The position numbers and the translations under genes were made by a program. From NCBI GenBank assembly GCA_016931225.1, contig JAFGFE010000012.1, positions 43,526-107,525 on the forward strand: DNA of 64,000 nucleotides. The letters run 5' to 3'. The notes beneath the pieces are model-generated. The model made no database searches, was not told the DNA's origin, and worked only from the letters and a program-made list of their open reading frames with translations. This document shows positions 63,861 through 64,000 of this stretch, piece by piece; position 1 is the stretch's first letter; every line of letters starts with the position of its first letter. The DNA comes from Candidatus Zymogenaceae bacterium (lineage in GTDB: Bacteria > Desulfobacterota > Zymogenia > Zymogenales > Zymogenaceae).

Positions 63861-64000
63861 TTATGGTCGCTGCTCGTGGCATCCGAGACAGTCGGTGGGC
63901 GGGTTCTTGCCCCCGGCGACCTCATCAATGTGACACACAACGCAGTTATGGTGCATGGCGTCCTTGAAGGTGATCTCGGCGTCCATGTTGTGACAGGAGC
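63861..64000 (-). CDS. Second tetraheme cytochrome c3-like protein, N-terminus beyond window
   Basis: The frame is open to the window edge and ends at TAA (63863-63861). The visible 45 residues contain the third and fourth heme sites 'CVVCHIDEV' and 'CLGCHEQRP' and the end of the second ('SCHNMDAEITFKDAMHHN'), nearly identical in plan to the first copy. The copy looks intact where visible, unlike the NusG_II relic after it. By analogy a CrtI-like gene could lie upstream outside the window. Confidence 0.88.
   Translation of the reverse strand, partial: SCHNMDAEITFKDAMHHNCVVCHIDEVAGGKNPPTDCLGCHEQRP

Larger units (their letters stand above)
63566..64000. repeat. Second copy of the NusG_II-terminator-cytochrome segment
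   Basis: This stretch is homologous and collinear with about 60725-61420: NusG_II end, the flank containing CCTTGTTCTGTTTCCG and CATATGGTAACATAAA, a terminator, and the cytochrome 3' half. It was duplicated, then lost part of NusG_II. Confidence 0.8.

Noticed and set aside
63664..63882. Minus-strand 72-codon frame near the window end
   Set aside because: It crosses the terminator and is out of frame with the cytochrome copy; its sequence mirrors the non-coding flank upstream of the intact NusG_II gene.

Overview
The window looks like a chromosomal segment of a Gram-negative, anaerobic-type bacterium of deltaproteobacterial (Desulfobacterota-like) character. The grounds are: gene orders typical of that group (rho-rpmE-DUF1385-prfA-prmC-murA-hisD, and yceD-rpmF-fab-acpP-rpiB-glyA-dCMP deaminase-nrdR-ribDE-ribBA-ribH-nusB), several lipoproteins, an RlpA/SPOR protein, a PlsB-type acyltransferase and a tetraheme c3-like cytochrome. 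This is inference from gene content; no rRNA or tRNA gene was seen. The DNA is G+C-rich, genes are tightly packed, 4-bp stop/start overlaps are common, and several promoters match the sigma-70 consensus closely.

Layout. 1-1310: partial HEAT-repeat lipoprotein (minus) and an ATC-hydrolase-like protein. 1587-8759 (minus): rho, rpmE, a DUF1385 membrane protein, prfA, prmC, murA, hisD. 9150-9584: small secreted protein. 9869-20852 (plus): one long housekeeping run, yceD-rpmF-fabK-fabD-fabG-acpP-rpiB-glyA-dCMP deaminase-nrdR-ribD-ribE-ribBA-ribH-nusB. 21001-25210: two alpha/beta hydrolases, a small protein, a flavin-reductase-like protein and RlpA, separated by palindromic repeat elements. 25231-31406 (minus): PlsB-like acyltransferase and two tandem cation/proton antiporters. 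31676-33337: ilvD, followed by a 12-bp tandem repeat and facing terminators. 33633-37032 (minus): D-aminoacylase-like amidohydrolase and an M48 membrane protease. 37302-41832 (plus): RNase H-like exonuclease, two overlapping nitroreductases, a Tat lipoprotein with GMC oxidoreductase, and an RsbRD-like protein. 42098-45050 (minus): membrane protein, CCA/poly(A)-polymerase family enzyme, DUF4349 lipoprotein. 45234-52685 (plus): TPR lipoprotein, LysM protein, dprA, topA, trmFO, cutA. 52708-53193 (minus): DciA-like. 53476-60520 (plus): phosphodiesterase, HIT protein, LapA-like, radical SAM protein, a 1023-residue protein with a cyclase-like domain, and two envelope proteins. 60725-64000 (minus): NusG-domain-II protein, tetraheme cytochrome, lipoprotein CrtI-like flavoprotein, then a degenerate second copy of the NusG_II/cytochrome part.

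Most interesting: (i) the 1023-residue protein at 55888-58959, whose middle looks like a class III nucleotidyl cyclase fold split by a long predicted coiled coil, with both metal aspartates kept and the transition-state Asn/Arg replaced; (ii) the predicted extracytoplasmic redox module at 60725-63319 and its decayed duplicate; (iii) palindromic elements filling the gaps at 20.05-24.46 kb, with edges at stop codons; (iv) a 17-unit, 12-bp-register repeat between the ilvD stop codon and the following terminators; (v) three genes whose -10 boxes end 9-10 nt before the start codon, suggesting leaderless mRNAs.
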